From the NCBI RefSeq assembly GCF_000317515.1, contig NC_019738.1:3560001-3624000 (forward strand): DNA of 64,000 bases, given 5' to 3'. This document shows positions 11,094 to 19,234 of this stretch, piece by piece. This DNA comes from Allocoleopsis franciscana PCC 7113 (GTDB taxonomy: Bacteria; Cyanobacteriota; Cyanobacteriia; Cyanobacteriales; Coleofasciculaceae). A model generated the notes under the pieces. That model saw nothing but the letters and a program-made list of their open reading frames with translations, ran no database searches and was not told the origin of the DNA. A program made the position numbers and the translations under genes. The number at the start of each line of letters is the position of its first letter. Position 1 is the stretch's first letter.

Positions 11094-12458
11094 TTAGTCT
11101 GTAGGCAATTTGTAAAATGGGGATGCTCCCACAGGCAATTCCATTACAAAGGTAGTTTGACCTACACCATTGTCTAGCTGAATTGTACTGCCGAGTCGTT
11201 CAACTAGCTGTTTGACTAGCGCTAGTCCTAAGCCCATGCCACCCTGTTTGCAGAAGTCATTGCTGGGAATGCGGTAGAACTTGTCGAAAATGCGATCGCA
11301 CTCTTGTGCAGGAATCTCAACGCCAGAGTTGCTCACACTCACTCGTATTTTCTCTCCTACAACATCAGCCGCAACCGTAATAGTCTCGCCTGATGGAGTA
11401 TACTTACAGGCATTGTCGAGCAGCTCTAGCAGGATACGCTTGAGCATTGTCGGCTCCGTAATCAGGGGTGGAAGTTCAGCAGAAAGATTAACGTTCAGAA
11501 TTTGTCGTTGCTGCTCAACTCGTAGATGCAGTGACTCTAGAATTGGCGGTATCCACTCTAGTAAGCTAATCGATTCATAGAGAAAGTTTGGGTAAGTACC
11601 AGCTTCTAGTTGCCGCAAATCCAGTAAGTCATTAATTAGCTTAAGTTCTCGTTTACACTCATTCTGTAAAACTTCAAAGCAACGCGCAGCTTTGCTCGTT
11701 GGGGCATTTTGCTGAGAGAATTCTGCTGAAAGATTTTGGTTTCGATTGAGGGCTTTTGCTAACATTTGCAGCGCCATCTTTATGTTAAAAATGGGGGCGC
11801 GTAGTTCATCCGAAACAGCATTGAGGAAGCTGTTTTGCAGCCGATTGAGTTTTTCCGTTACAAGCTGCGCTTCTGCCTGCTGACGTGCGATCGCCGCTGC
11901 CAATATTCGGGCGCTCGTCTGGATAAAATTAACCTCATTTTGGGTAAACCTGCTTGGTTCGGTTGCGTGGATGCTCAAAACACCAAAAGGTTTTTCTATC
12001 CCCTCAATTACAGTACTGATACTGCCGATCGTGTCGTATTCTTGCAGTAGGGGCAAACTGCACAACCGCGTTTCTTGCTGCCAATCTTCAACAATCACTG
12101 GCTGACGCGATCGCAGTGTATATCCTGTCAGAGAATTCTGTTCGCCGACTGTTTCTGCTCCTATTGCTTCCTTTGGAAAGCCGATGCCAGCCCTCAGCAC
12201 TAGACTTTTGCGATCGGGCAGGAGCTCTAAAACACTGCAATATTTTACGTCTAGAGTTTGGGAGATTAGCGCAACAGCTTCAACCATGAAGGTCGATAGA
12301 TTAGGTTCTGCCAATGCTCGCAGACAAAGTTGAGAAATTGCCTGTTGAAGCTTAAGTTCTGTAAGTGTTCCCTTGGTTTTACTGCTGTTAGGGGTGGGAT
12401 AAAAAGTAGCAAATTTGTCAGTATACTGTTGAGCCAGCTGAGGGTAACTACAGAGCAT
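11094..12458 (-). CDS. GAF sensor histidine kinase lacking the phospho-acceptor His
   Basis: A 454-residue protein: GAF domain at about 40-195, a coiled linker, a HisKA-like dimerisation helix pair at about 205-300 and an HATPase domain at about 330-445 ('ELLDNACKYTP', 'GGMGLGLALV'). The H-box reads 'FLNAVSDELRAPI': the codon at 11808-11810 is GAT (Asp, residue 217) where the family has His (CAT/CAC), a single-base change. The G1 box is 'SNSGVEI' instead of DxGxG, a variant I recall in related cyanobacterial kinases. Autophosphorylation on the usual His is therefore not possible. It may act as a regulatory pseudokinase, a partner in heterodimers, or be decaying. It lies between a receiver gene (12764) and the phytochrome, and a TTCCTCA repeat is about 195 bases upstream. 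Confidence 0.88.
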   Translation of the reverse strand: MLCSYPQLAQQYTDKFATFYPTPNSSKTKGTLTELKLQQAISQLCLRALAEPNLSTFMVEAVALISQTLDVKYCSVLELLPDRKSLVLRAGIGFPKEAIGAETVGEQNSLTGYTLRSRQPVIVEDWQQETRLCSLPLLQEYDTIGSISTVIEGIEKPFGVLSIHATEPSRFTQNEVNFIQTSARILAAAIARQQAEAQLVTEKLNRLQNSFLNAVSDELRAPIFNIKMALQMLAKALNRNQNLSAEFSQQNAPTSKAARCFEVLQNECKRELKLINDLLDLRQLEAGTYPNFLYESISLLEWIPPILESLHLRVEQQRQILNVNLSAELPPLITEPTMLKRILLELLDNACKYTPSGETITVAADVVGEKIRVSVSNSGVEIPAQECDRIFDKFYRIPSNDFCKQGGMGLGLALVKQLVERLGSTIQLDNGVGQTTFVMELPVGASPFYKLPTD

Positions 12459-12652
12459 ATCGTTATCTCCTACTGCTTAAAAGATGTTTTGAAAGACGGT
12501 GAATATCAATCTACTTTTCTTTTGAGGGTTAGTGGATAAACTTCACACTACCTCCAACTCCTCTAGACCTATTCGTCTCGACATAACTGAATAAATCCCC
12601 CCCATGCAGTAGGAGGGGCAAGAGGTCGTTTTGCTCAAGCTATCGGATAAAA

Positions 12653-12671
12653 ATGAGGAAATTTTGAGGAT
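12653..12671 (-). promoter_or_regulatory. TTCCTCA direct repeat, copy 3 (before GAF kinase)
   Basis: The minus strand carries TCCTCAAAATTTCCTCA, two copies with an 11-base period, about 195 bases upstream of the kinase ATG and downstream of the receiver at 12764. Confidence 0.5.
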
Positions 12672-12763
12672 GTCCGAGAAGCAACCAAGCTTAACGAAGG
12701 AGCGACTGTTTCTCGAAGTCTTACAATCATTTCTAGCAAACTAGATGGCAGGTAGAGACTGCT

Positions 12764-13216
12764 TCACCCCAACTCCGAATCCCAACCTAGAGTAGTTGCG
12801 ACCTGATAGTGTAATGTTAGGGGATTGAAGGGTTTAGCGATCGCTCCTCTTACTCCCAACCTTAAAAACTTGCGAGGCTCCGTCAACTCCACCTTAGCGG
12901 TTAGAAAAATCACCGGAATGGCTTGTAGTTCAGGATTTGCAAGCATTTTTTGCAGAAAGGTAATGCCATCCATTCCAGGCATCATCACATCCAAGAGAAT
13001 GGCATCAGGTCTTTCCCTCTCTGCCACAAGTAGCCCCTCCTGACCAGAACTCGCCTGTACTACGTCCCACCCTGCCAACGTTTCCAGACAAGTTTGCACT
13101 ACTGTTCGCAAATTTGCTTCATCTTCAATAATCAGGATTTGTTTGGTAGCTACAGATTCCATTGATACTTCTGGTAGATTGCTCAATGGGAGAAAACATT
13201 CGTTTAAATTTACCAT
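12764..13216 (-). CDS. Single-domain response regulator
   Basis: A receiver of about 150 residues. I choose the ATG at 13216 because GGGAG sits 8 bases upstream; 'MESVATKQILIIEDE' (ATG at 13162) is the alternative and lacks a ribosome site. The acidic pair is ED after LII, the phospho-acceptor Asp in 'DAILLDVMMPGMDG', the Thr in 'VIFLTAK' and the Lys in 'AIAKPFNPLT'. It is a close paralogue of the receiver at 5082, with the same layout 'SGQEGL..' and 'LGVRGAIAKPF'. No output domain is present. It is separate from the kinase at 11094 by about 300 bases. Confidence 0.88.
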   Translation of the reverse strand: MVNLNECFLPLSNLPEVSMESVATKQILIIEDEANLRTVVQTCLETLAGWDVVQASSGQEGLLVAERERPDAILLDVMMPGMDGITFLQKMLANPELQAIPVIFLTAKVELTEPRKFLRLGVRGAIAKPFNPLTLHYQVATTLGWDSELG

Positions 13217-13617
13217 AATTATTACTCCCATTACATTAGTAGTAAAGGTTTGTTATATAATCAATTGATCGGCAATGATTTTGATATAATTCTGACACTT
13301 GAATTTCTTTTTTTATCTGCAAATTAGTTGAATATTCTGCTCTAATATTGAGGTGTTTCTATTTTTGGATTAAGCAAACAAAATGAGGAAATTTTGAGGA
13401 ATGACCGGGATGTGATTGCGGACACAGTCTTTGCTATCACCAAGGCTAGTGGTCTGTCAACCTTAAATTGATGGGTTGAAAGAGGAGAAGGGAGACAAGG
13501 AGAACAAGGGAGAAGTTTTATTAATTTACCCCTCAAACCTACCTTGACGCCCCACTAATGACTGACAGACGTTTTCCATCAGTTCTCTCATTTAAGAGAG
13601 GGGTGAGAGGGAGATTT
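13217..13617. other. Intergenic stretch, 400 bp
   Basis: It contains one TTCCTCA repeat (13383-13401) and a segment at 13448-13573 that begins CTAGTGGTCTGTCAA and ends near ACTGACAGACG, resembling a dispersed cyanobacterial repeat with poorly conserved inverted ends. A 64-codon minus-strand frame here (13342-13536) has no start signal or family resemblance and I do not call it. Confidence 0.4.
13383..13401 (-). promoter_or_regulatory. TTCCTCA direct repeat, copy 4 (before receiver gene)
   Basis: The minus strand reads TTCCTCAAAATTTCCTCAT, about 170 bases upstream of the receiver ATG at 13216. The core is identical to copies 2, 3 and 5. Confidence 0.5.
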
Positions 13618-13854
13618 TCATAATATTAGTTTAATCTGTTGGATTTTTGACTGACAAGTATTTTTGGGAAAAGACATAGTTTCTATTTTCTTTTTTTTGC
13701 AATAAGGATTCTGAATTATTAACATTACAGGAATTATTAACATTACAGTCATTATAGGCAGCGAAATGACTAATAAAAGAATCGCAAAAAATGCCCTTAT
13801 TAATATGAATGACCAAGAGAAAGTTTTTTGGATAAATGCTTGCAATTTTTTCAT
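13618..13854 (-). CDS. Possible small membrane protein
   Basis: A 78-codon frame beginning 'MKKLQAFIQKTFSWSFILIR' with a hydrophobic segment at about residues 14-47 and a basic, Lys-rich tail. A 16-base direct repeat (ATTATTAACATTACAG, twice near 13717-13749) gives the duplicated 'MLII' motif. There is no good ribosome site, but a TTCCTCA repeat lies about 65 bases upstream in the same orientation as at the other genes. It could be real or a chance frame in AT-rich sequence. Confidence 0.25.
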   Translation of the reverse strand: MKKLQAFIQKTFSWSFILIRAFFAILLLVISLPIMTVMLIIPVMLIIQNPYCKKKKIETMSFPKNTCQSKIQQIKLIL

Positions 13855-13919
13855 TGATTGCTCTGTCCTGAAGGAGGAACTAAGGTGTACTGCAATACTT
13901 GAAAGCTTAGAGAATAAAT

Positions 13920-13938
13920 TTGAGGAAATTTTGAGGAT
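13920..13938 (-). promoter_or_regulatory. TTCCTCA direct repeat, copy 5
   Basis: The minus strand carries TCCTCAAAATTTCCTCAA followed by ATTTATTCTCTAAGCTTTCAAG, closely matching the flank of copy 1. It lies upstream of the doubtful small frame at 13618-13854. If that frame is not a gene, the site could serve something lost. Confidence 0.45.
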
Positions 13939-13985
13939 GGCAAGATTGGTGTGCCACGTCTAACACAGGACAGACAAAACCACAG

Positions 13986-14291
13986 TCAGCGAGGGTTGAC
14001 GAACAAACAGTCGCCCATTAACATTTGTTGACGTGCCTGCTGCTTTTGGGCATCGGTCATGGTGGCAAGTAGGGAGCATCCCAAATGTGTAAACTGCCCC
14101 TCAGACTAGAAGTCTGGGGCTATACAAACGAAGTCCGCTAGCGCGGACTAATCTTTAGCCTGCGGAGGCAGGCTTGGTTTGTGTAGCTGCGATTTCTAAT
14201 CGCCTGGTATTTTTGCAAACAAAATTGGGATGCTCCCGGCAAGTACTTCTTTGAGTGCAGTCAACTCGGCTTCGGTCTGAGGCTGGATTGC
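13986..14291 (-). pseudogene. Gene C-terminus interrupted by a MITE
   Basis: When the 163-bp element at 14075-14237 and one copy of its 8-bp target duplication are removed, the minus strand reads through as 'AIQPQTEAELTALKEVLATM' and then 'TDAQKQQARQQMLMGDCLFV' to NPR-stop (stop at 13986-13988). This looks like the end of a helical protein. A TAA precedes it in frame near 14291, so the rest of the gene is already lost. I do not recognise the family. Confidence 0.45.
14075..14237. mobile_element. 163-bp MITE with 8-bp target duplication
   Basis: The ends are GGGAGCATCCCAA (14075-14087) and its exact reverse complement TTGGGATGCTCCC (14225-14237). The element is flanked on both sides by GGCAAGTA (14067-14074 and 14238-14245), a clear 8-bp target-site duplication. 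Inside are further palindromes such as AGTCCGCTAGCGCGGACT and GCCTGCGGAGGCAGGC. No open frame is present, so it would need a transposase supplied in trans. Confidence 0.85.
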
Positions 14292-14450
14292 TTAATATCA
14301 CTTTAGCTCTAGCCCTTTGTCGATGGTTAGGAGCCTGATGACTGGTTGAGCAGTTTGCACTATAGGTCGTGGATGAGACGCAGATGGGGTTGTGCTTGTC
14401 GAGTGGTGCGATCGCCTGATTGCCGGGTTCCTTGGGCAGGCTGAATCGTT

Positions 14451-16448
14451 CTAGTTTCGATGCTGTATGTCAGAATAACAATGACGCTCTGCTAGAGGTA
14501 GCAACCGCTCTAGGTCTTGCATAGATTTGCGCCGAGTACTCACGCCAGTTAGCTCGTCGGTTTCGGTGAATCTGTGTAGGAATCGGGTTCGCTCAAGCCG
14601 ATTCAGGATACGGGCAATCAGTTCGGGTTCAACAATCGGTTTGGGCACGTAATCATCTGCGCCTACAGCAAACACTTGATGCACGATTTCAGCATCGTTA
14701 TGGGCAGATAGAAACAGCACGGGTAGCTCACTCCAGCGAGGGTCATTGCGAACGACCTGACAGAGTTCAATACCGCTAAAACCAGGCATCTCTATATCTA
14801 AAATCAGCATATCAGGTGCAGTGGCTTCCAGTACCTGCCAGAATTGTTGGGGTTGGGACAAAGTCGTGACATGAAGTCCCCAAGGTTCCAGCAGAGTAGA
14901 CAAAGCAGTTAGCACCTGGGGATCGTCATCGACAATCAGCACTTTGGCTTCTGCTTTCTGGGTGCGATTGAGTTCCTGAGTAACGGCTTTGAGAATCTCC
15001 TCTGGGGCAATAGGTTTGTGTAAAAACGCATCTCCGCCCAGACGTGCCACTTCAACGCGATCGCTTAATTGATTTCGTCCAGTCATTACCAATACTGGGA
15101 TGCTCGGAGTGCGCTGTGCCAGTTCAGCTAGTAGGGTCAGCCCGTTCTCTGTTGTTTGGGGAAAGGTGAGGTCTAACACGATGACATCAGGATGATGCTG
15201 CGAAATCGCTCTCCTTGCGGCTGTCGGGTCGATTGCCACTTCTACCTGCAAACCCCAAGCGATCGCCTCCCGTTTGACCTGTTGGGTCAGCACCACATCA
15301 TCATCCACAACCAGCAATCGACCCGAAGCCATCTTTAGATCGGGAGCAGCGGTCGTTGTAGATGGCTTGTTTTCCACAACTTGTTTGAGCTGCCCAACCA
15401 ATTTTTCAAGTTGCCGTGCCTCATTCTGACCCAGAGGCTCTAAGCGTAGCAACTGTTCGATCTGCCGCGCCACCTCTGAACCTTTCGGTAAGCCAAATGA
15501 ACCCAATGAGCCAATCAAGCGGTGAGCTTGGGCCTGGGCTTTTGAGTGCAGTTCGCCGTCCAAGGTTCCGGTGGAGATTTGAGCGATCGCTTGCTCGAAC
15601 AGCGCCATGTGTGACTCCAAACTCTCTTTGAAGTTACCCCACATCTGTTGCACGACTGCCAGCACTTTGGCTTGAGCTTGACCCTTGTCTGCTTTATTGA
15701 CGCTCACAGCACGCGATCGCGCTCCTACATGTCCTGTCTCCTCTTGAGACACGCTTCGAGAGGGGGAATCTTGCGGTGGTGCTTTCAGCCGATAGCCCAA
15801 TCCATACACTGTCTCAATCAAATCTGTAGTCATTCCGACTACTTTTAGCTTGTGCCGCAGACCCTTTATTTGAGTGGAGACAGCTTCCTCTTGTGGAAAT
15901 TCGCCACTATGCCAGATGTGGTCTAGTATGGCACTCCGGCTGAAGATGCGCTGGGGGTTCCGGAGGAAAAGCTCTAGTATGCTGTACTCTTTTGGAGTCA
16001 GGTGTAACAGTTCTCCCCCATAAGTCACTTGGCAAGCATCTGGGTCAAGCTGAAGCTTCTCCCAGGTCAACACCGTAGGTAAGGTAGAACTACCCCGTCG
16101 CAGTAAAGCCTGAATCCGAGCGATTAATTCATTAAGTTCATAGGGCTTAACCACATAATCATCGGCTCCTGCCTCTAAACCCATGACCCGGTCGGCGCTG
16201 CTGTCTTTGGCACTCAACAGCAAAATCGGCATCTGTAACCCGTGCGATCGCAGTTGGCGACAAAGCGTCATTCCATCTAGATGAGGGAGAATGATATCCA
16301 GCAGGAGCAGATCGTAGTGAAAGGCTTGAGCCAGTTCCAAAGCCGTTTGACCATCCGCTGTTATCTCGACAGTATAGCGATGGGTGGTGAGTTCTTGTGC
16401 CAGGACGTTAGCTGTAATCTCATCGTCTTCTACTAGCAGAATTTTCAT
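14451..16448 (-). CDS. OmpR-type multi-receiver regulator with truncated GGDEF
   Basis: A 665-residue protein. Residues 1-115 form a receiver ('DLLLLDIILPHLDG', 'DDYVVKPYELNEL'). Residues 125-222 form an OmpR/PhoB winged helix ('TPKEYSILELFLRNP', 'LIETVYGLGYRL'). An HPt domain around 260-350 carries the phosphorelay His in 'AHRLIGSLGSFG'. Two further receivers span about 375-490 ('VIVLDLTFP') and 505-620 ('MLILDIEMPGFSG', 'DDYVPKPI'). It ends with the first 30 residues of a GGDEF domain ('TDELTGVSTRRKSMQDLERL') before a stop, so a diguanylate cyclase domain has been lost. As the only DNA-binding regulator of the island, it is a candidate to bind the 11-base-period TTCCTCA repeats. That is inference. 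Confidence 0.92.
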   Translation of the reverse strand: MKILLVEDDEITANVLAQELTTHRYTVEITADGQTALELAQAFHYDLLLLDIILPHLDGMTLCRQLRSHGLQMPILLLSAKDSSADRVMGLEAGADDYVVKPYELNELIARIQALLRRGSSTLPTVLTWEKLQLDPDACQVTYGGELLHLTPKEYSILELFLRNPQRIFSRSAILDHIWHSGEFPQEEAVSTQIKGLRHKLKVVGMTTDLIETVYGLGYRLKAPPQDSPSRSVSQEETGHVGARSRAVSVNKADKGQAQAKVLAVVQQMWGNFKESLESHMALFEQAIAQISTGTLDGELHSKAQAQAHRLIGSLGSFGLPKGSEVARQIEQLLRLEPLGQNEARQLEKLVGQLKQVVENKPSTTTAAPDLKMASGRLLVVDDDVVLTQQVKREAIAWGLQVEVAIDPTAARRAISQHHPDVIVLDLTFPQTTENGLTLLAELAQRTPSIPVLVMTGRNQLSDRVEVARLGGDAFLHKPIAPEEILKAVTQELNRTQKAEAKVLIVDDDPQVLTALSTLLEPWGLHVTTLSQPQQFWQVLEATAPDMLILDIEMPGFSGIELCQVVRNDPRWSELPVLFLSAHNDAEIVHQVFAVGADDYVPKPIVEPELIARILNRLERTRFLHRFTETDELTGVSTRRKSMQDLERLLPLAERHCYSDIQHRN

Positions 16449-16517
16449 CGGAACTCATTCCTTGACGCTACAGTGTCCTAACCGGAAAATTTAGGCGTGA
16501 GTTACTTTGCTGTTGTG

Positions 16518-16640
16518 TAAGTAGGTCGGCATTTATATTTGTCGTTGGGGCAAGGCAGGGGGCAGAAGGCAGAAGGGAAGAGGGTTTTACTTTCCAAATA
16601 TTTGTTAACATACCTTCATTTATTTATGCCTACCTACTTA
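16518..16640. repeat. MITE-like element with imperfect inverted ends
   Basis: TAAGTAGGTCGGCATTTA at 16518 faces TATTTATGCCTACCTACTTA at 16621-16640, giving inverted ends with a few mismatches. The interior contains a purine-rich stretch and no gene. The rest of the 16449-16842 interval holds one TTCCTCA repeat (16775-16793) and nothing else I recognise. Confidence 0.5.
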
Positions 16641-16774
16641 TTAGTCTTGAAGGCAAATATAAAGTGTAGCTGCTATTGGCGTGTTCCACTAATAGCTAGC
16701 TTTTGAGCAAGTAAAAGACTAGACACATCAGTCTATAGTATAAATTTTTTAGAAAGAGGAACCTAATTGTTCAG

Positions 16775-16793
16775 TTCCTCACAATTTCCTCAA
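16775..16793 (+). promoter_or_regulatory. TTCCTCA direct repeat, copy 6 (plus strand)
   Basis: TTCCTCACAATTTCCTCAA followed by ATTGTTTTCC, the same motif and flank as copy 1 but on the plus strand. It faces the PEP-synthase remnant that begins about 50 bases downstream, so it may be that gene's former promoter element. Confidence 0.45.
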
Positions 16794-16842
16794 ATTGTTT
16801 TCCTACAACTAGAACTGTAGGACAAAGGTTGCATCGGAGCCT

Positions 16843-17292
16843 GAAGCTTGCCACAAGTGCTTCGCTTCCCTATTTACTGACCGCGCCATCTCCTATCGCA
16901 CGATCAAAAGCTTCGACCACTTCGAGGTTGCCCTCTCTGTCGGCGTCCAGAAGATGGTACGCTCCGACTTGGCGGCATCGGGCGTGATGTTCTCCATCGA
17001 CACCGAAACCGGCTTTAAGAATGCCGCCTTAGTGACCGCTGCCTATGGTTTGGGCGAAAACGTTGTTCAAGGGGCTGTCAACCCCGATAAATACTTTCTT
17101 TTTAAGCCTACGCTCCAAGCAGGGTTCCGCCCGATTCTAGAGAAACGCTTGGGCAGTAAAGAAATCAAAATGGTGTACGACCTCGGTGGTGGTAAGCAGA
17201 CGAAAAACGTGCCAGTACCGCCAAGTGAGCGAGGTAAATATGCCATCAACGATCTGGAGATTCTCACCCTTGCAAAATGGGCGTGCCTGATT
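16843..17292 (+). pseudogene. PEP synthase (ppsA-like) internal fragment
   Basis: An open stretch of about 150 codons matches the middle of the ATP-grasp domain of a phosphoenolpyruvate synthase: 'KCFASLFTDRAISYRTIKSF', 'FEVALSVGVQKMVRSDLAAS', 'AAYGLGENVVQGAVNPDKYF', ending 'INDLEILTLAKWACLI' exactly at the insertion sequence. Both ends of the gene are missing: upstream it joins non-coding DNA, downstream it is cut by the IS5-type element, and no continuation appears on the far side. It differs from the complete enzyme at 963-3572, being of the PpsA type. Confidence 0.85.
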
Positions 17293-17293
17293 A

Positions 17294-18442
17294 GACATCT
17301 CCGAAAATAGCCAAAAGCAGTCTCTGACTGCTTTTGAAGTATTTAACGCAGCCGGGTAATTTGAACCATTTCAACGTTTTTATTAGGGCTACAGCTAATT
17401 CAAATCAATAATTATCCCAAATATATCTATTTTTTATCTAAAATGTTTATCGATTTAGTCGCAGACTGAGCTATTTATAAATAACGTCCCAATCCTTAAT
17501 CTGACTAATCCACACACTAGAAGAATTATTCTCTGATAACTCTTGGCTCTTAGGCGAAACCTTTCTTGGGCTACACGGAAAATCTTTAGTAATCTAATTA
17601 CGTGTTCAACAAATATTCTCTCACTCGCTTTCTCTCGATTTTTTTGTTTTTCTTCTTGGCTTAATTCCCTGGCTCTCGGCTTTTTTTGAGGAGTTTCTAT
17701 TTGGACTTCTCCTATATAGCCTTTATCTCCTTTGAATTTTTGTGTTGGAGCTAACTTGGATTGACCTTCTCTCCAAATATTTATGTCGCTAGTCGGCCCT
17801 GGCTTTCCCACTATAACATCTACAATCTCTTGTCCATTTGGTGTGACAATTAATTGATTTTTCAAAGTATGGTTTTTCTTTTTGCCTGAATAAAACTTTT
17901 TTTGTTCTTGATAGTCCTTGGGTCTCGGTATTGGCTGTTCACAGCTATCCACTATTAACTCCAACTCGGCGAGAATTTCTTGCACCCATTTATACTCACC
18001 GGGATTTTTTTTTACTTGTTCCAGCAGACTAGCAGGCAGCAATTCCCTCAATAGCTCTGACCAGTAGTGAAATATGTCATTCGCTGTTGATTCACTAACT
18101 CCGAACTGGACTCCTAGCATCTGGAATGTTGGCTCCGGGTGTAGATATACCAAAGTTAATATTATTTGGTCTTTGACTGATAGTTTTGGTCTTCTACCTC
18201 CTCCTGCCTTGTTTATCCTTACTTTTCTTTGCTCAATCTCGATATCTTTCTGTTGATGTAATAATTCAGCGGCAGCTATTAATTGCTGTAACTGTTCGTA
18301 CTCTAGTCCAATTAATCGTTTACTTTCTTGTTGATTTTTTTCAAGGTACTCTGGTATATTACTCATTTTACTGTAAAAATTAAAAAGTAAATTATAATAT
18401 TACCACTTTATTTTCGGTTTTTAATTATATTTCGGAGATGTC
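17294..18442 (-). mobile_element. IS5-type insertion sequence, copy 1 (1149 bp)
   Basis: The ends are GACATCTCCGAAA and its inverted complement. TA flanks both sides (17292-17293, 18443-18444), consistent with a 2-bp target duplication. It carries one transposase gene (minus strand). Beyond its 3' end a perfect hairpin CAAAAGCAGTC-TCT-GACTGCTTTTG (17312-17336) would block read-through. The element has the same length as the copy at 34929-36077, which is in the opposite orientation, and every stretch I compared was identical. Confidence 0.9.
17455..18366 (-). CDS. IS5-family DDE transposase, copy 1
   Basis: A 303-residue transposase. The N-terminal helix-turn-helix region contains 'LSVKDQIILTLVYLHPEPTF' and 'VSESTANDIFHYWSELLREL'. 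The catalytic core has a first Asp in 'LIVDSCEQPIPRP', a second in 'KFKGDKGYIG' and the Glu probably in 'RIFVEHVIRLLKIFRV', with the C1/Y-rich spacing of DDE_Tnp_4 proteins in the IS5/ISL2 group. It is a single full-length frame with no frameshift, and the protein is identical to copy 2, so recent activity is likely. Confidence 0.9.
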   Translation of the reverse strand: MSNIPEYLEKNQQESKRLIGLEYEQLQQLIAAAELLHQQKDIEIEQRKVRINKAGGGRRPKLSVKDQIILTLVYLHPEPTFQMLGVQFGVSESTANDIFHYWSELLRELLPASLLEQVKKNPGEYKWVQEILAELELIVDSCEQPIPRPKDYQEQKKFYSGKKKNHTLKNQLIVTPNGQEIVDVIVGKPGPTSDINIWREGQSKLAPTQKFKGDKGYIGEVQIETPQKKPRARELSQEEKQKNREKASERIFVEHVIRLLKIFRVAQERFRLRAKSYQRIILLVCGLVRLRIGTLFINSSVCD

Positions 18443-18443
18443 T

Positions 18444-18681
18444 AATTGTTTTGTTGGGAATCAACTTTGCACCCAATCAATCTACCCAAAATTTTAGTGA
18501 AGGGCAACTGCGGCAGGTGCAGCAGAAGTGGGAGAAAAGCGCGATCGCTCAGTCTTTGACAGCCAGTAAGAGCGATCGGGTGTACTTTGTCCCTGCTTAT
18601 ATTTGTTATGGATTACCAGGTCCGATTGGCACTGAACTGTATCTGGAAGAACTCAAAGAGCAATTGCTTTCTTCAAACTGA
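18444..18681 (+). pseudogene. Gene 3' fragment beside the insertion sequence
   Basis: From the right edge of the element a frame of about 78 codons reads 'VLLGINFAPNQSTQNFSEGQ', 'LRQVQQKWEKSAIAQSLTAS' and 'VYFVPAYICYGLPGPIGTEL' to a stop at 18679-18681. The sequence has good codon use, including a HIP1 octamer, but begins abruptly at the insertion sequence. A TTG at 18451 could start it, without a convincing ribosome site. It does not continue the PEP-synthase fragment on the other side. I do not recognise the family. Confidence 0.4.
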
Positions 18682-18705
18682 CCCTCACCCTATAATCTTT
18701 TTTGA

Positions 18706-18864
18706 ATGAGCAGAACGAACAATAGACTGTTGCAATTACTTAATTTCCTCGTTGATGTTGCCTGCTCTCGGTTTGGCTACCCCATCTATCAGCAGTTACG
18801 TCAAGAGTACGCCGCTGCCTCTAACGAACAGTTGCGAGTCTGGCGCTGTTCCCACTTCGGCTGA
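18706..18864 (+). CDS. Small hypothetical protein, possibly a remnant
   Basis: A 52-codon frame begins 'MSRTNNRLLQLLNFLVDVAC' and ends 'NEQLRVWRCSHFG'. It starts 25 bases after the previous fragment and may have been its operon partner. Its composition is coding-like, but no family is recognised, and the protein may be cut short at its C-terminus. Confidence 0.3.
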   Translation: MSRTNNRLLQLLNFLVDVACSRFGYPIYQQLRQEYAAASNEQLRVWRCSHFG

Positions 18865-19234
18865 CATCAGGCAAGCTCCCACCCTGCTCATCAACGTCGT
18901 TCTCCATCGAAGAGCAAATAAGCAGCATTAATGAAGTCCAAAATAAAGGGAAATTAATACTGGATACGGCAGGTTTTTTTGCCTTTTTTTGTGCTTTCAG
19001 CAAAACCACATCTTTGGGTGAAGCTAACTATTATTAAAGCTGATGTTTGGGAGAATTGCCAACAACAATACCTCATCATTGCTTCAACATTACATAACTA
19101 ATTAATCCATTGGTGGTTTTTCTCTGACTTATTCAGCAAGCCCTATTTATGCTGAGATTAACTTCTTCAGAAATTGGCTAGGAGTTATTCTGACGGAATG
19201 ACAATAGAAGCTAGTACGTTTGATTAATCAGCTA
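18865..19234. other. Intergenic stretch, 370 bp
   Basis: No convincing gene. Sequence lies between the small frame at 18706 and the stop of the minus-strand peptidase gene. A short minus-strand frame (18821-19009) has no start signal or recognisable product. No terminator hairpin with a T-run was seen for the peptidase gene. Confidence 0.4.

Noticed and set aside
13342-13536. 64-codon minus-strand frame
   Set aside because: Lies in a probable dispersed repeat, has no start signal and no recognisable protein.
13766-13963. 65-codon plus-strand frame
   Set aside because: Its tail is the TTCCTCA repeat read in reverse, and a similar tail (LENNFEEIL) appears in non-coding DNA at 4.9 kb, so the likeness comes from the regulatory repeat, not a protein family.
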